Below are positions 33,385 to 43,976 of a stretch of 64,000 nt of DNA, piece after piece. The translations under genes and the position numbers were made by a program. Below the pieces are notes generated by a model, which saw nothing but the letters and a program-made list of their open reading frames with translations, was not told the origin of the DNA and did not search any database. Numbering within the stretch: position 1 is the stretch's first letter; every line of letters begins with the position of its first letter. Origin of the DNA: Streptomyces mayonensis (GTDB lineage: Bacteria > Actinomycetota > Actinomycetes > Streptomycetales > Streptomycetaceae); contig NZ_JACBYP010000007.1 in NCBI RefSeq assembly GCF_018982965.1, positions 1 through 64,000 on the forward strand, written 5' to 3'.

Positions 33385-35117
33385 GACCGCTCGCCCTCGT
33401 GTCCCGCGGCGTCGATGACGTCACGGCGGCCGGTGTTCTCCTTCTGGTCGAAAGCCGTGAGTTCGAAGTGGTGGAGGTCGAAGGCGGGGGATTCACTGCG
33501 GATGCGCGGCAGGGTGCAGAAGTTGTGCCGCGGCGGCGGGCAGGAGGTCGCCCACTCCAGCGAACGGCCGTAGCCCCACGGGTCGTCGACGCCGACCGGC
33601 CTGCCGTACCTGGACGTCTTCCAGACGTTGTAGAGGAACGGGAGCATGGAGAAGCCGAGCAGGAACGAGCCGATCGTCGAGATCGTGTTCAGCGCGGTGA
33701 AGCCGTCGGCCGCCAGGTAGTCGGCGTACCGGCGGGGCATGCCCTCCGCCCCGAGCCAGTGCTGGACGAGGAACGTGGCGTGGAAGCCGACGAACAGCGT
33801 CCAGAAGGTGATCTTGCCCAGGCGCTCGTCGAGGAGCTTGCCGGTGAACTTCGGCCACCAGAAGTGGAAGCCGGCGAACATCGCGAACACCACGGTGCCG
33901 AAGACCACGTAGTGGAAGTGCGCCACCACGAAGTACGAGTCCGAGACGTGGAAGTCCAGCGGCGGTGAAGCCAGCAGCACCCCCGTCAGGCCGCCGAAGA
34001 GGAAGGTCACCAGGAAGCCCAGGGCCCACAGCATGGGCGTCTCGAAGCTCAGCGACCCCTTCCACATGGTGCCGGTCCAGTTGAAGAACTTCACCCCGGT
34101 CGGGACCGCGATCAGGAAGGACATGAACGAGAAGAACGGCAGCAGCACGCTCCCGGTCACGAACATGTGGTGCGCCCACACCGTCACCGACAGCCCCGCG
34201 ATCGCGATCGTCGCGCCCACCAGGCCCATGTAGCCGAAGATCGGCTTGCGGGAGAAGACCGGGATGACCTCGGTGACGATGCCGAAGAACGGCAGCGCGA
34301 TGATGTACACCTCGGGATGCCCGAAGAACCAGAACAGGTGCTGCCACAGCAGGGCCCCGCCGTTGGCCGAGTCGAAGATGTGCGCACCGAACTTCCGGTC
34401 CGCCTCGAGGGCCAGCAGGGCCCCGGCCAGGACGGGGAAGGCCAGCAGGACCAGCACACCGGTCAGCAGCACGTTCCACGTGAAGATCGGCATGCGGAAC
34501 ATCGTCATGCCCGGCGCCCGCATGCAGACGATCGTGGTGATGAAGTTGACCGAGCCGAGGATGGTGCCGAAACCGGAGAAGGCCAGACCCGTGATCCACA
34601 GATCGCCGCCGATGCCGGGGGAGTGCTCCAGGCTGGACAGCGGGTTGTAGGCGAACCAGCCGAAGTCGGCGGCGCCGCCCGGTGTCAGGAACCCGGCCAC
34701 GGCGATGGTCGAGCCGAACAGGTAGAACCAGTAGGCGAGCATGTTCAGCCGCGGGAAGGCGACGTCCGGCGCGCCGATCTGCAGCGGCATGATCCAGTTC
34801 GCGAAGCCGGAGAACAGCGGCGTCGCGAACATCAGCAGCATGATCGTGCCGTGCATCGTGAACGCCTGGTTGTACTGCTCGTTGGACACGATCTGCAGAC
34901 CCGGCCGGGCCAGCTCGGCGCGCATGACCAGCGCCATCACGCCGCCGATCAGGAAGAAGGCGAACGACGTCACCAGATACAGCGTGCCGATCGTCTTGTG
35001 GTCGGTGGTCGTCAGCCACTTGATCACTACATTGCCGGGCGTCCTGCACCGCAGGGGCAGTTCGTCCGTGTAGTAGTCACCGGCTGCGGGCCTGGGAGGC
35101 TCTTCGATGGTGGTCAC
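33381..35117 (-). CDS. ctaD: Cytochrome c oxidase subunit I (orphan copy)
   Basis: 578-residue haem-copper oxidase subunit I with twelve membrane helices. Haem/copper ligands are all present: the low-spin haem His in [20 protein letters not shown] near 96, the CuB His-Tyr pair in [17 protein letters not shown] near 275, [11 protein letters not shown] near 323, and [13 protein letters not shown] near 408. The N-terminal leader is short. GTG 35117 (RBS gagaag) gives the usual actinobacterial start. Subunits II and III and the bc1 genes are not adjacent, so this is an extra copy rather than the main ctaCDE operon. It may assemble with subunits encoded elsewhere, perhaps under other oxygen or copper conditions. 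Confidence 0.95.
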   Translation of the reverse strand: MTTIEEPPRPAAGDYYTDELPLRCRTPGNVVIKWLTTTDHKTIGTLYLVTSFAFFLIGGVMALVMRAELARPGLQIVSNEQYNQAFTMHGTIMLLMFATPLFSGFANWIMPLQIGAPDVAFPRLNMLAYWFYLFGSTIAVAGFLTPGGAADFGWFAYNPLSSLEHSPGIGGDLWITGLAFSGFGTILGSVNFITTIVCMRAPGMTMFRMPIFTWNVLLTGVLVLLAFPVLAGALLALEADRKFGAHIFDSANGGALLWQHLFWFFGHPEVYIIALPFFGIVTEVIPVFSRKPIFGYMGLVGATIAIAGLSVTVWAHHMFVTGSVLLPFFSFMSFLIAVPTGVKFFNWTGTMWKGSLSFETPMLWALGFLVTFLFGGLTGVLLASPPLDFHVSDSYFVVAHFHYVVFGTVVFAMFAGFHFWWPKFTGKLLDERLGKITFWTLFVGFHATFLVQHWLGAEGMPRRYADYLAADGFTALNTISTIGSFLLGFSMLPFLYNVWKTSRYGRPVGVDDPWGYGRSLEWATSCPPPRHNFCTLPRIRSESPAFDLHHFELTAFDQKENTGRRDVIDAAGHEGERS

Positions 35118-35401
35118 AGAATGGGCTTCTCTCGATACCGTGAGTGACGATCGGGTCCATCCTCCTTGCGCGGAGCCCGGCACGGCACCGGAAGCAAACG
35201 CCACGCGGGGGGCTCCGCGCGGGAAGCACTCGAACGGGGGTCGGCCAACAGGCCCTCCGGGGCCGGTGCGGAGGGCGGGCCCGCCATCAGCCTCGTTACC
35301 ATGTTCGACGGGGAGTCCACGGGCGACGCCACAGCTCCGCTCCGCCGCGATCGGCCCGGCACCGCATGCCCGGGAGACGAGTCACCAGGGGAGCCAGGAG
35401 A

Positions 35402-36316
35402 GTGTTGAGAGAGGTCACCGCCACCCGCTACATCGAGCCCCTGCGCTCCGGGGGTTCCGTCCCCGCCGTCGTCGAGGCCGACGATCTCGGCACCTACGTC
35501 CTCAAGTTCACCGGCTCCGCGCAGGGACTCAAGGCGCTGGTCGCCGAGGTGATCGTCGGGGAGCTGGGGCGTGAGCTGGGGCTGCGGGTGCCGGAGCTGG
35601 TGCTCGCGCACTTCGACCCGGCGATCGCCGAGAGCGAGCCGCACCAGGAGGTGCAGGACCTGCTGCATGCCAGCGCGGGGCTCAACCTCGGCATGGACTA
35701 CCTGTCCGGCGGCGCCGACTTCACGCCCGAGGTGGCCGAGGTGTTCCCGGTGGACCCCGGGGAGGCCGGGCGGGTCGTCTGGCTGGACGCCCTCACCGTG
35801 AACGTCGACCGGACCGTGCACAGTTCGAACCTGATGGTCTGGCCGACCCTCGGCACCGTGCCGCCGCGCCTGTGGCTGATCGACCACGGCGCCGCCCTCG
35901 TCTTCCACCACCGCTGGGACGGTGCGGTGCCGCAGAAGGCGTACGACTTCCGTCACCACGCCCTCGGCCACTGCGCGCCCGACGTCCGGGCCGCCGACGC
36001 CGACCTGGCCCCCGAGGTGACCGAGGAGCTGCTGCGGGAGGTGGTGGGCCGGGTGCCCGAGGCCTGGCTGACGTGCGAGGCCGGGTTCGGCACGCCGGAG
36101 GAGGTGCGTGCCGCGTACGCCGGCCACCTGCACGCGCGCGTGCAGGCGTCCCACGAGTGGCTGCCCACGGGCTTCCCGAGCCGCGCCGAGCTGGCCGCCG
36201 AGAACGCCGCCCGCGCCGCACGGACGCGGCGGGGCCGGCCGGACTGGCTCAAACGGGTCCCCGACCTGCACGGCAAGCCGCCCGCGGAGCAGGACTGGTC
36301 CGTCCACCTGGGCTGA
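35402..36316 (+). CDS. HipA-family kinase-like protein
   Basis: 304 residues, shorter than classical HipA (about 440). N-terminal ATP-lobe YVLKFTGSAQGLKALVAEVI near 30-49, catalytic-type loop WLDALTVNVDRTVHSSNLMV near 122-141 (Asp, Asn) and the metal motif RLWLIDHGAALVFHHRWDGA near 155-174. The C-terminal part (EAWLTCEAGFGTPEEVRAAY) is helical. GTG 35402 is chosen for ggggag 8 bp upstream; TTG 35405 is possible. No HipB-type HTH gene is adjacent, so it may be a stand-alone kinase rather than a toxin. It diverges from ctaD. Confidence 0.8.
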   Translation: MLREVTATRYIEPLRSGGSVPAVVEADDLGTYVLKFTGSAQGLKALVAEVIVGELGRELGLRVPELVLAHFDPAIAESEPHQEVQDLLHASAGLNLGMDYLSGGADFTPEVAEVFPVDPGEAGRVVWLDALTVNVDRTVHSSNLMVWPTLGTVPPRLWLIDHGAALVFHHRWDGAVPQKAYDFRHHALGHCAPDVRAADADLAPEVTEELLREVVGRVPEAWLTCEAGFGTPEEVRAAYAGHLHARVQASHEWLPTGFPSRAELAAENAARAARTRRGRPDWLKRVPDLHGKPPAEQDWSVHLG

Positions 36317-36323
36317 ACACGGC

Positions 36324-36359
36324 CCGTGCCCCCGGCGCTGTCCGGTGCCGGGGGCACGG
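36324..36359. terminator. Hairpin between the HipA-like and malate synthase genes
   Basis: 13-bp perfect inverted repeat (CCGTGCCCCCGGC / GCCGGGGGCACGG) with a 10-nt loop between two convergent genes. Confidence 0.8.
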
Positions 36360-36376
36360 AGGGTGTCCGTGCGGCG

Positions 36377-37999
<1,623 letters not shown>

Positions 38000-38081
38000 G
38001 AGCTGTCACTTCCTTCAGCGGTGGCACCGGGTGCCAGCGGGCACGTATGGGGCATTGCGCACCCGTTGCGCGGCCGGGTGC

Positions 38082-38134
38082 TTCTGGTCAGTGGATAGTA
38101 GTTTCCTTATCGTGGAACTTCAATCGTTTGTTGA
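38082..38134 (-). promoter_or_regulatory. aceB promoter with operators in the spacer and over the -10
   Basis: On the minus strand: -35 TTGAAG (complement of 38118-38123), 17-bp spacer, -10 TACTAT (complement of 38095-38100). TTCC-N7-GGAA (38103-38117) fills the spacer, and TTCT-N7-GGAT (38082-38096), 21 bp away, overlaps the -10 and start site. A diverged TCAACA-type inverted repeat (38120-38134, two mismatches) overlaps the -35 box. Confidence 0.7.
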
Positions 38135-38202
38135 TGTCGAGATTCTCCGGATCGAGGGAAGGTGGCGCTGAGTGCCACCTCCCTCACACAAGGTGGTTCC
38201 CC

Positions 38203-38829
38203 TCAGGGTTCAAGGTGGACCAGGTCCGCCTCGGTGTCGATGTCGTACGGCCGCGCCACGTCCCCGCACTCCACGAGAGCGATGTCCCCCGCGTGCTCCC
38301 GCAGATACGCGCGTGCCCCCCGGTCCCCGGTGGCGGTCGCCGCGATCCCCGCCCAGTGGGCGGCGCCCAGCAGCACGGGATGCCCGCGCACGCCCGCGTA
38401 CGCCGCCGAGACGAGCGACGACGCGTCCCGGTACCCGGACCGCACCCGGGCCATGGCCTCCGCGCCGATGCCCGGCTGGTCCACCAGCGAGACCAGTGCC
38501 GCCCGCGCCCGGGTTCCGGCGAGCGAGTCCAGCCCGGCCCGCAGCGACGAGCCCATGCCCTGCTCCCAGCGGGGGTTGTCCACGAGCACGCAGCCGTCCA
38601 GCGCCGCCCGCGCGCGTACGTCTGCGGCGCGCGCCCCGAGTACGACGTGTACGCGGGCGCAGCCGGCCGCGCGCAGCGCCGCGACCGCGTGTTCGACGAG
38701 CGGCTGTCCACGGTGTTCGAGCAGCGCCTTGGGGCGGCCGCCGAGCCGCCGGCCGCCCCCGGCGGCGAGCAGCAGTCCCGCCACCCCGTCCGCCACCTCG
38801 TCGTTTGCCTGGTCCTCGATGTCGGTCAT
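38203..38829 (-). CDS. MobA-like nucleotidyltransferase
   Basis: 208-residue NTP-transferase of the molybdenum-cofactor cytidylyltransferase type. N-terminal nucleotide loop GLLLAAGGGRRLGGRPKALL near 17-36, HVVLGARAADV, CVLVDNPRWEQGMGSSLRAG near 80-99 and VSLVDQPGI with the metal Asp. Such enzymes activate molybdopterin for xanthine-dehydrogenase-family hydroxylases. That would fit purine breakdown, although no such dehydrogenase is in this window. A different nucleotide-sugar role cannot be excluded. ATG 38829 has a weak ribosome binding site; the frame upstream is open but not conserved-looking. Confidence 0.8.
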   Translation of the reverse strand: MTDIEDQANDEVADGVAGLLLAAGGGRRLGGRPKALLEHRGQPLVEHAVAALRAAGCARVHVVLGARAADVRARAALDGCVLVDNPRWEQGMGSSLRAGLDSLAGTRARAALVSLVDQPGIGAEAMARVRSGYRDASSLVSAAYAGVRGHPVLLGAAHWAGIAATATGDRGARAYLREHAGDIALVECGDVARPYDIDTEADLVHLEP

Positions 38830-39003
38830 GCCTCTTGCATACCTGACGGCGCGCCAAACGCTCCGGCGTGCGCGGGATGAGAGACCAGTGAAAGGAGGCT
38901 GAATTTCGGTCCGCACGGTGGCGCGTTGTGCGCGGGGTGGCGTTTACTGGCCCGCGTCCCCGGCGCCCGCCCGGCGCCACGGGGTGTGAGGGGGAGGGCT
39001 GAG

Positions 39004-39315
39004 TTGCAGAGCTTGGGACAGAGGCACGTGGCCGTCGGCGACGAAGACGTGAGGGTGGCGGCGCTGCGCACCGCGGTGTCCCGATTGCGCCGCCAACTCG
39101 CCCTGCTGCCCGCCGATTTCCCCGACCGGGCGATCGCGGAGAACGAACTGGCCGACCTTGCCGCGATGGCGACGCACGGCGTCCCCGAGGTGCCGCGACT
39201 GCGCCGCTCCCTGCTGCTGGTCGCCGGCGCGGTCGGATCCGTCAGCGCCCTCAAACCGGGCCTGACGGAGGTCCGCCACGCAGTCGAACTGTTCGGGGAC
39301 CCGCCGCGCCGCTGA
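39004..39315 (+). CDS. DUF5955 family protein
   Basis: 103 residues. The sequence LQSLGQRHVAVGDEDVRVAA, LRTAVSRLRRQLALLPADFP and LRRSLLLVAGAVGSVSALKP is what I recall for the DUF5955 family, common beside this locus in Streptomyces; function unknown. TTG 39004 is chosen because gggggaggg lies just upstream and homologues begin at the equivalent position. It has a heptad-like helical N-terminus and a moderately hydrophobic LLLVAGAVGSV stretch. Confidence 0.7.
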   Translation: MQSLGQRHVAVGDEDVRVAALRTAVSRLRRQLALLPADFPDRAIAENELADLAAMATHGVPEVPRLRRSLLLVAGAVGSVSALKPGLTEVRHAVELFGDPPRR

Positions 39316-39387
39316 CCCGCCGGCGGGACGGGCGTGGTCGGCCCGGCGCCCGCCCCGTGGGCGGCTCACCCGCCGGGACGGCCGGGG

Positions 39388-40770
39388 TCAGCGGGACGAG
39401 ATGAGGTCGGCGATGCGAGCCAGGGGCGACGTGGTGGTACGGAGGGTGGCCTCCTGACGGTCGGCGGCGCGGTAGGCCGCGTACATCCCGTGCACTCCCA
39501 GCCACCGGGCGGGCTCCGGCTCCCAGCTCCGGGACCTGCGGCCCGTCCACGGCAGCCGGGTGAGCTCGGTGTCCCGGCCTAGGACGAGGTCCGTGAGGGT
39601 GCGTGCCGCGAGGTGCGACGCGGTCACGCCCTGCCCCACGTAACCGCCCGCCCAGCCGACACCGCCGGCCCGGTCCACGTGGACCGACGGACACCAGTCG
39701 CGGGGCACCGCCAGGACCCCCGACCAGGCGTGGGCCACCGGCACGGCCGCCGCCGCGGGGAACAGCCGTGCCAGGGTCGCCGCCAGCGAGGCCACCGTCG
39801 ACGCGCTCGTGCGGCCGTCCGCGTCCACCCGTGAGCCGAACCGGTACGGCACCCCCCGGCCGCCCAGCGCGATCCGTCCGTCCGCGGTGCGCTGACCGTA
39901 CAGGTACGCATGGGTCTGATCACTGAACAGTTCCTGGCCCGACCAGCCGATGTGCCGCCAGGCCTCGTCGGGCAGCGGCTCCGAGACGATCATCGAGGAG
40001 TTCATCGGCAGCCAGGTGCGCCGCCGGCCGGGCAGCTGGGACGTGAACCCCTCCGTGCACCGCAGCACGTAGCGGGCCGACACCTGACCGAAGGGCGTGC
40101 TGACGGCGCGGGGCGCGATCGCGGTGACCGGCGTCGACTCGTGGATCCGGACGCCGAGCCGGGCGACGGCCTCGGCGAGACCGGTGACCAGCCGCGCGGG
40201 GTGGATGCGCGCGCAGTGCGGGTTGTAGGCCGCACCGAGGGCGCCGGCGACCTCGATCCGCTCCTTCAGCTCGCCCGCCGACAGCAGCACCTCGTCCTCG
40301 TTGCCCCAGTCACGGGCACGTTCCACCGAGGCCCGCAGCCGCCCCAGCTGGGCCGGGGCGTGCGCCACGCGCAGACAGCCGCTCTTGACCGCGTCCGCGT
40401 CGATGCCCTCCGCGTCCAGCGTCGCGAGCACCTCGTCGACCTCGCGGTCCATCAGCCTCTGGAACCGCAGCACGGCCTCCTTGCCGCGTTCCCTGGCGAA
40501 CCGGCCGGGTGAGCCGGGGATCTTGCCCGAGAGCCAGCCGCCGTTGCGGCCGGAGGCGCCGAAGCCCGCGAACTCGCGCTCCAGCACGAGGACGTCCCAG
40601 TCCGGCCGGGCCTTCTTCAGGTGGTACGCGGTCCACAATCCGGTGTATCCGGCGCCGATCACGCAGACGTCGGCGATGGTGGGACCGTCCAGCGGGGCAC
40701 GCCGTGCGGGTATGCCGGTCTGGCGGAACCAGAACGACACCTGGCCGTTGACAGGAGCGGGGTCGGGCAT
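39388..40770 (-). CDS. FAD-dependent oxidoreductase (DAO superfamily)
   Basis: 460 residues. N-terminal FAD-binding ADVCVIGAGYTGLWTAYHLK near 33-52 followed by LEREFAGFGASGRNGGWLSG, as in gamma-glutamylputrescine oxidase and related glycine/sarcosine oxidases. C-terminal GGVGWAGGYVGQGVTASHLA near 385-404 is the second FAD contact. Such enzymes oxidise secondary or primary amines with release of H2O2. It is followed downstream on the same strand by nothing related and lies 142 bp after the MFS gene on the same strand, so both may be part of one unit with hyuA and hyuB. The substrate is probably an amine from the hydantoin/amide route (inference). Confidence 0.85.
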   Translation of the reverse strand: MPDPAPVNGQVSFWFRQTGIPARRAPLDGPTIADVCVIGAGYTGLWTAYHLKKARPDWDVLVLEREFAGFGASGRNGGWLSGKIPGSPGRFARERGKEAVLRFQRLMDREVDEVLATLDAEGIDADAVKSGCLRVAHAPAQLGRLRASVERARDWGNEDEVLLSAGELKERIEVAGALGAAYNPHCARIHPARLVTGLAEAVARLGVRIHESTPVTAIAPRAVSTPFGQVSARYVLRCTEGFTSQLPGRRRTWLPMNSSMIVSEPLPDEAWRHIGWSGQELFSDQTHAYLYGQRTADGRIALGGRGVPYRFGSRVDADGRTSASTVASLAATLARLFPAAAAVPVAHAWSGVLAVPRDWCPSVHVDRAGGVGWAGGYVGQGVTASHLAARTLTDLVLGRDTELTRLPWTGRRSRSWEPEPARWLGVHGMYAAYRAADRQEATLRTTTSPLARIADLISSR

Positions 40771-40912
40771 GTCGGTACTCCGGGGTGAGGGCGGATGCGG
40801 CGGAGGAGGACGGGAGACAGAGAGGACGGGAGACAGAGAGGACGGCAGGCGGAGAGGGCGGCGGGGACGGATGCCGGAAGCGGGACGAGCGGGATGGGCG
40901 GGACGAGGACGG
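40771..40912. repeat. Short tandem repeats between MFS and FAD oxidase genes
   Basis: Two copies of GGGAGACAGAGAGGAC (16 bp, from about 40812) plus degenerate copies. On the minus strand the same CCGTCCTC-type element begins right after the MFS stop codon. Confidence 0.6.
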
Positions 40913-42259
40913 TCAGTGGACGACGGCGGACGTGTCGGAGGTCCCCGCCGGTGACGGGGCGTCGTCCCCGCGCCTGTGCGGCAGCGCGACGCAGGCCACG
41001 GTCATCGCCGCGGCGACGCCCGCGGTCAGTACCGTCACCGGCGTCGTGGAACCGGAACGGTCGAGCAGGTAGGTGGACAGGCTGGGCGCGATGCCACCGA
41101 TGGACCCGGCGATGCCGTAGCAGAGCGAGGCGCCCGTGTAGCGGACCTCCGGCCGGAAGAGCAGGGAGACCTCGGTGGCCAGGACCCCGTAGCCGGCGCC
41201 GACGAAGGCCATGCTGACCGCGACGCCGAGGTAGAGGAGCCCGGCCCGCTCGGTGTCCACCAGGGCGAAGGCGGGCCACGCCCACACCAGCAGGCCCGCG
41301 GCGGACACGGTGGCGACCCGCCGGGCGGTGAAGCGGGGCGCCAGGAAAGCTCCCACCAGGACGAACAGGCCCTCGCTGACCGCCGCGATGAGGTTGGCGG
41401 GCAGGGTGAGAGAAGTGCTCATGCCCAGCGTGTCGGTCGCGTAGACCAGGGTGAACGTGGTGAGCAGGTAGTAGGTGACGAAGACCCCCGAGAACGCGCC
41501 GACGCCGACCAGGATGCGCCGCCAGTCCTTGCGCAGCACCTCGGCGACGGGCAGTCGGCGCGCGGTTGCCGCCGACCTGTCGGCCGCCCGGAAGTCCGGC
41601 GACTCCTGGATCTTCCTGCGGATCACCAGGCCGACCGGGATGAGCAGCACCGACGCGACGAACGGGATGCGCCAGCCCCAGCTCTGCAGCCAGGCGTCCG
41701 AGCCGGCGGTGACGGCGAGGAACACCACGGTGGCCAGGACCAGGCCGAGGGGGGACCCCAGCTGGGCGAAAGCGCCGAAGAGGGTCTTGCGGCGGGGCTC
41801 CGCGTGCTCGATGCCGATGAGGGCCGCACCGCCCCACTCGCCGCCCACGGCCATGCCCTGAATGATGCGCAGGAGCAGCAGCAGGAGGGGAGAGGCCGCG
41901 CCGAGCACCTCGTAGGACGGCAGGAGACCCACCGCGACGGTGGCGCCGCCCATCAGCAACAGCGTTGCGACAAGGGTGCGTTTGCGGCCGACCCGGTCAC
42001 CGAAGTGCCCGAACACGATGGCGCCGAGCGGGCGGGCGAGGAATCCCGCACCGAACGTGGCGAGCGCCAGGAGAGTGCCGACCAGGGACGGCAGCTCGGG
42101 GAAGAAGACCTGGTTGAAGACGAGCGCGGACGCCGTGCCGTAGATGAAGAAGTCGTACCACTCGATGGTGGTGCCGATGATCTGGGCCGAGGCGAGCCTC
42201 GACGCCGAGGGTGCCGACTCCGTTCCGGGCGCGGAGGCGGGAGCGGTTCTTTGACGCAT
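40913..42259 (-). CDS. MFS metabolite:H+ symporter
   Basis: 448 residues, twelve membrane helices, of the metabolite:H+ symporter (MHS, ProP/KgtP-like) group. Starts with ASAQIIGTTIEWYDFFIYGT (the conserved EWYDF motif), then GHFGDRVGRKRTLVATLLLM between helices 2 and 3, and LLRIIQGMAVGGEWGGAALI near 125-144. The C-terminal RHRRGDDAPS-like tail is cytoplasmic. It would import a carboxylate, betaine or amide. Downstream of hyuB-hyuA on the same strand (125-bp gap), so it probably carries the substrate of HyuAB. Confidence 0.88.
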   Translation of the reverse strand: MRQRTAPASAPGTESAPSASRLASAQIIGTTIEWYDFFIYGTASALVFNQVFFPELPSLVGTLLALATFGAGFLARPLGAIVFGHFGDRVGRKRTLVATLLLMGGATVAVGLLPSYEVLGAASPLLLLLLRIIQGMAVGGEWGGAALIGIEHAEPRRKTLFGAFAQLGSPLGLVLATVVFLAVTAGSDAWLQSWGWRIPFVASVLLIPVGLVIRRKIQESPDFRAADRSAATARRLPVAEVLRKDWRRILVGVGAFSGVFVTYYLLTTFTLVYATDTLGMSTSLTLPANLIAAVSEGLFVLVGAFLAPRFTARRVATVSAAGLLVWAWPAFALVDTERAGLLYLGVAVSMAFVGAGYGVLATEVSLLFRPEVRYTGASLCYGIAGSIGGIAPSLSTYLLDRSGSTTPVTVLTAGVAAAMTVACVALPHRRGDDAPSPAGTSDTSAVVH

Positions 42260-42383
42260 GGCGTGACTCCTGGGACGAGGAGAAGAGGTGACGCGGTGCG
42301 GTGAGGTGCGGGACTCGTCGCTCTCGGTGCGAGCGGGTGGTGCCGGCGGGCGGTGCGGGCGGTGCGAGCGGGCGGCGGGACGG

Positions 42384-43973
42384 TTACGCGCCGGGCCGGC
42401 CGTGGCCGCCCCCGCCCCCGGTCACGACGCTGACCCGGTCGCCGGCCTGCAGCCGGTCGTGGAAGACGACGGGCAGGTCAGCCACCGACCCGTCGGCGCG
42501 GGTGACGGAGAAGGCGCCGGTGGCACCGGGCTCGGCGCCCGCCCGGCCGGGAGCACCGGTCCGGTGCCGGTCGGCGTACCCGGCGATGTCCACTCCGTCC
42601 GTGACGGCCTCGTAGGTACGCCGGATGCCGTGGCCGCCGCGACGGGTGCCCGGCCCGCCGGACTCCTCGTGCAGGGCGTACTCGACGATGCGGAAGTGGG
42701 AGTAGTCGGACTCCAGGGCCTCGACGGGGGCGTTGGCGCAGTTGGAGATCGGGTTGTCGAGGGCGTCCGCGCCGTCGTGCGCGTCGCAGGCGCCCCAGCC
42801 CCCTCCGAGGATCTCGAGGACGACCTGGTAGCCGCCGGTGGCCCGGTCGAGATGGCTGACGGTGAACGCGGTGGTGGTGTCGAAGCCGGTGGCGGCGGTC
42901 CGCTCGGGCACCTGGTCGCCGAGGGCGTCGACGACCGCGTTGAAGACCCGGCTCGCCGGGGTGAGGCGGCTGCGGACGGCGGCAGGGGAGCGCGGATTGA
43001 GGACGCTGCCCAGGGGGGCGTGCACGGTGACCGGACGGTTGCAGCCCTCGTTGAACGGGATGTCCGGTTCGTCCAGCAGACAGCGTACGGCGCTGATTGC
43101 GGCGGAGGCGGTGGAGGCCGGCGGGCAGTTGACGTTGCCCTCGACCTGGTCGCCGGTGCCGGTGAAGTCGAGGTCGATGGAGTCGCCCGACACGGTGATC
43201 CGGGCGTGCACCTCGACCGTTCCGGCGTTCCAGGGACTGGCGTCGAGCGTCTGCACGGACTCGTAGACGCCGTCGGGGATACGGCCCAGGGCGGCCCTGG
43301 TGCGCCGCTCGGCGTAGTCCTTCAGCTGGTCCATCGCGTCCAGGCAGTCCGCCGTGCCGAACCGCGCGGCGGCCTCCCGCAGACGGATCGCGGCCGTACG
43401 GTTCGCGGCGAACTGGGCGTTGAGATCGCCGACCACCAGGTCGGGCACGCGGACGTTGGCGCGCACCAGTTCCTCGACGAAACCGCCGCGACCCCAGTCG
43501 CGGGAGACCGAGAACCGGCTCAGCGGCAGGCGCAGACCCTCCTGGTAGATCTCGGTCGCGGTGGCGTTGAGGCCGGGACTGCCGCCGCCGATGTCCACGT
43601 GGTGGGCGACACTCGCGGCGAACGCCGCCAGCCGCCCGTCCACGAAGACCGGTGTGAAGAGGTAGATGTCCTGGAGGTGCTGGCCGCCGTTGAACGGGTC
43701 GTTCATGAGCAGCGCGTCGTCCTCGGTGAGCGTGGAGAGGTCCACGGCGTCCGCCAGCCCGCGGAGCGCGAAGGAGATGCCCGCTGTCATGATCGGGATG
43801 CATTCGGCCTGGTCGACGACTTCGCCCCGGGCGTCGGTCAGGGCCACGGAGTAGTCCCGTGCCTCACGGACGATCGAGGAGAACGCGGCCCGGCGCAGGT
43901 CCGTGGCCATCTCGCGGGTGACGGAGGAGAACGCGGCCTGGATCAGCCCCAGGCGGGAGGCGTCGAGTGCCAT
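42384..43973 (-). CDS. Hydantoinase B/oxoprolinase family subunit
   Basis: 529 residues. Starts with SRLGLIQAAFSSVTREMATD and LRRAAFSSIVREARDYSVAL, then DPFNGGQHLQDIYLFTPVFV near 90-109 and HVDIGGGSPG, and the glycine-rich GGGWGACDAHDGADALDNPI near 385-404, all typical of HyuB/AcxB-type subunits. It forms an ATP-dependent complex with the A subunit that opens hydantoins, 5-oxoproline or carboxylates acetone, depending on the subfamily. The A subunit gene ends only 3 bp before this start, so the two are made together. The C-terminus carries VVTGGGGGHGRPG. Confidence 0.9.
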   Translation of the reverse strand: MALDASRLGLIQAAFSSVTREMATDLRRAAFSSIVREARDYSVALTDARGEVVDQAECIPIMTAGISFALRGLADAVDLSTLTEDDALLMNDPFNGGQHLQDIYLFTPVFVDGRLAAFAASVAHHVDIGGGSPGLNATATEIYQEGLRLPLSRFSVSRDWGRGGFVEELVRANVRVPDLVVGDLNAQFAANRTAAIRLREAAARFGTADCLDAMDQLKDYAERRTRAALGRIPDGVYESVQTLDASPWNAGTVEVHARITVSGDSIDLDFTGTGDQVEGNVNCPPASTASAAISAVRCLLDEPDIPFNEGCNRPVTVHAPLGSVLNPRSPAAVRSRLTPASRVFNAVVDALGDQVPERTAATGFDTTTAFTVSHLDRATGGYQVVLEILGGGWGACDAHDGADALDNPISNCANAPVEALESDYSHFRIVEYALHEESGGPGTRRGGHGIRRTYEAVTDGVDIAGYADRHRTGAPGRAGAEPGATGAFSVTRADGSVADLPVVFHDRLQAGDRVSVVTGGGGGHGRPGA

Positions 43974-43976
43974 GGG

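Noticed and set aside
40771..40912. Regulatory RNA in the repeat tract between MFS and FAD oxidase genes
   Set aside because: Only short direct repeats and no stable hairpin or conserved motif can be seen.
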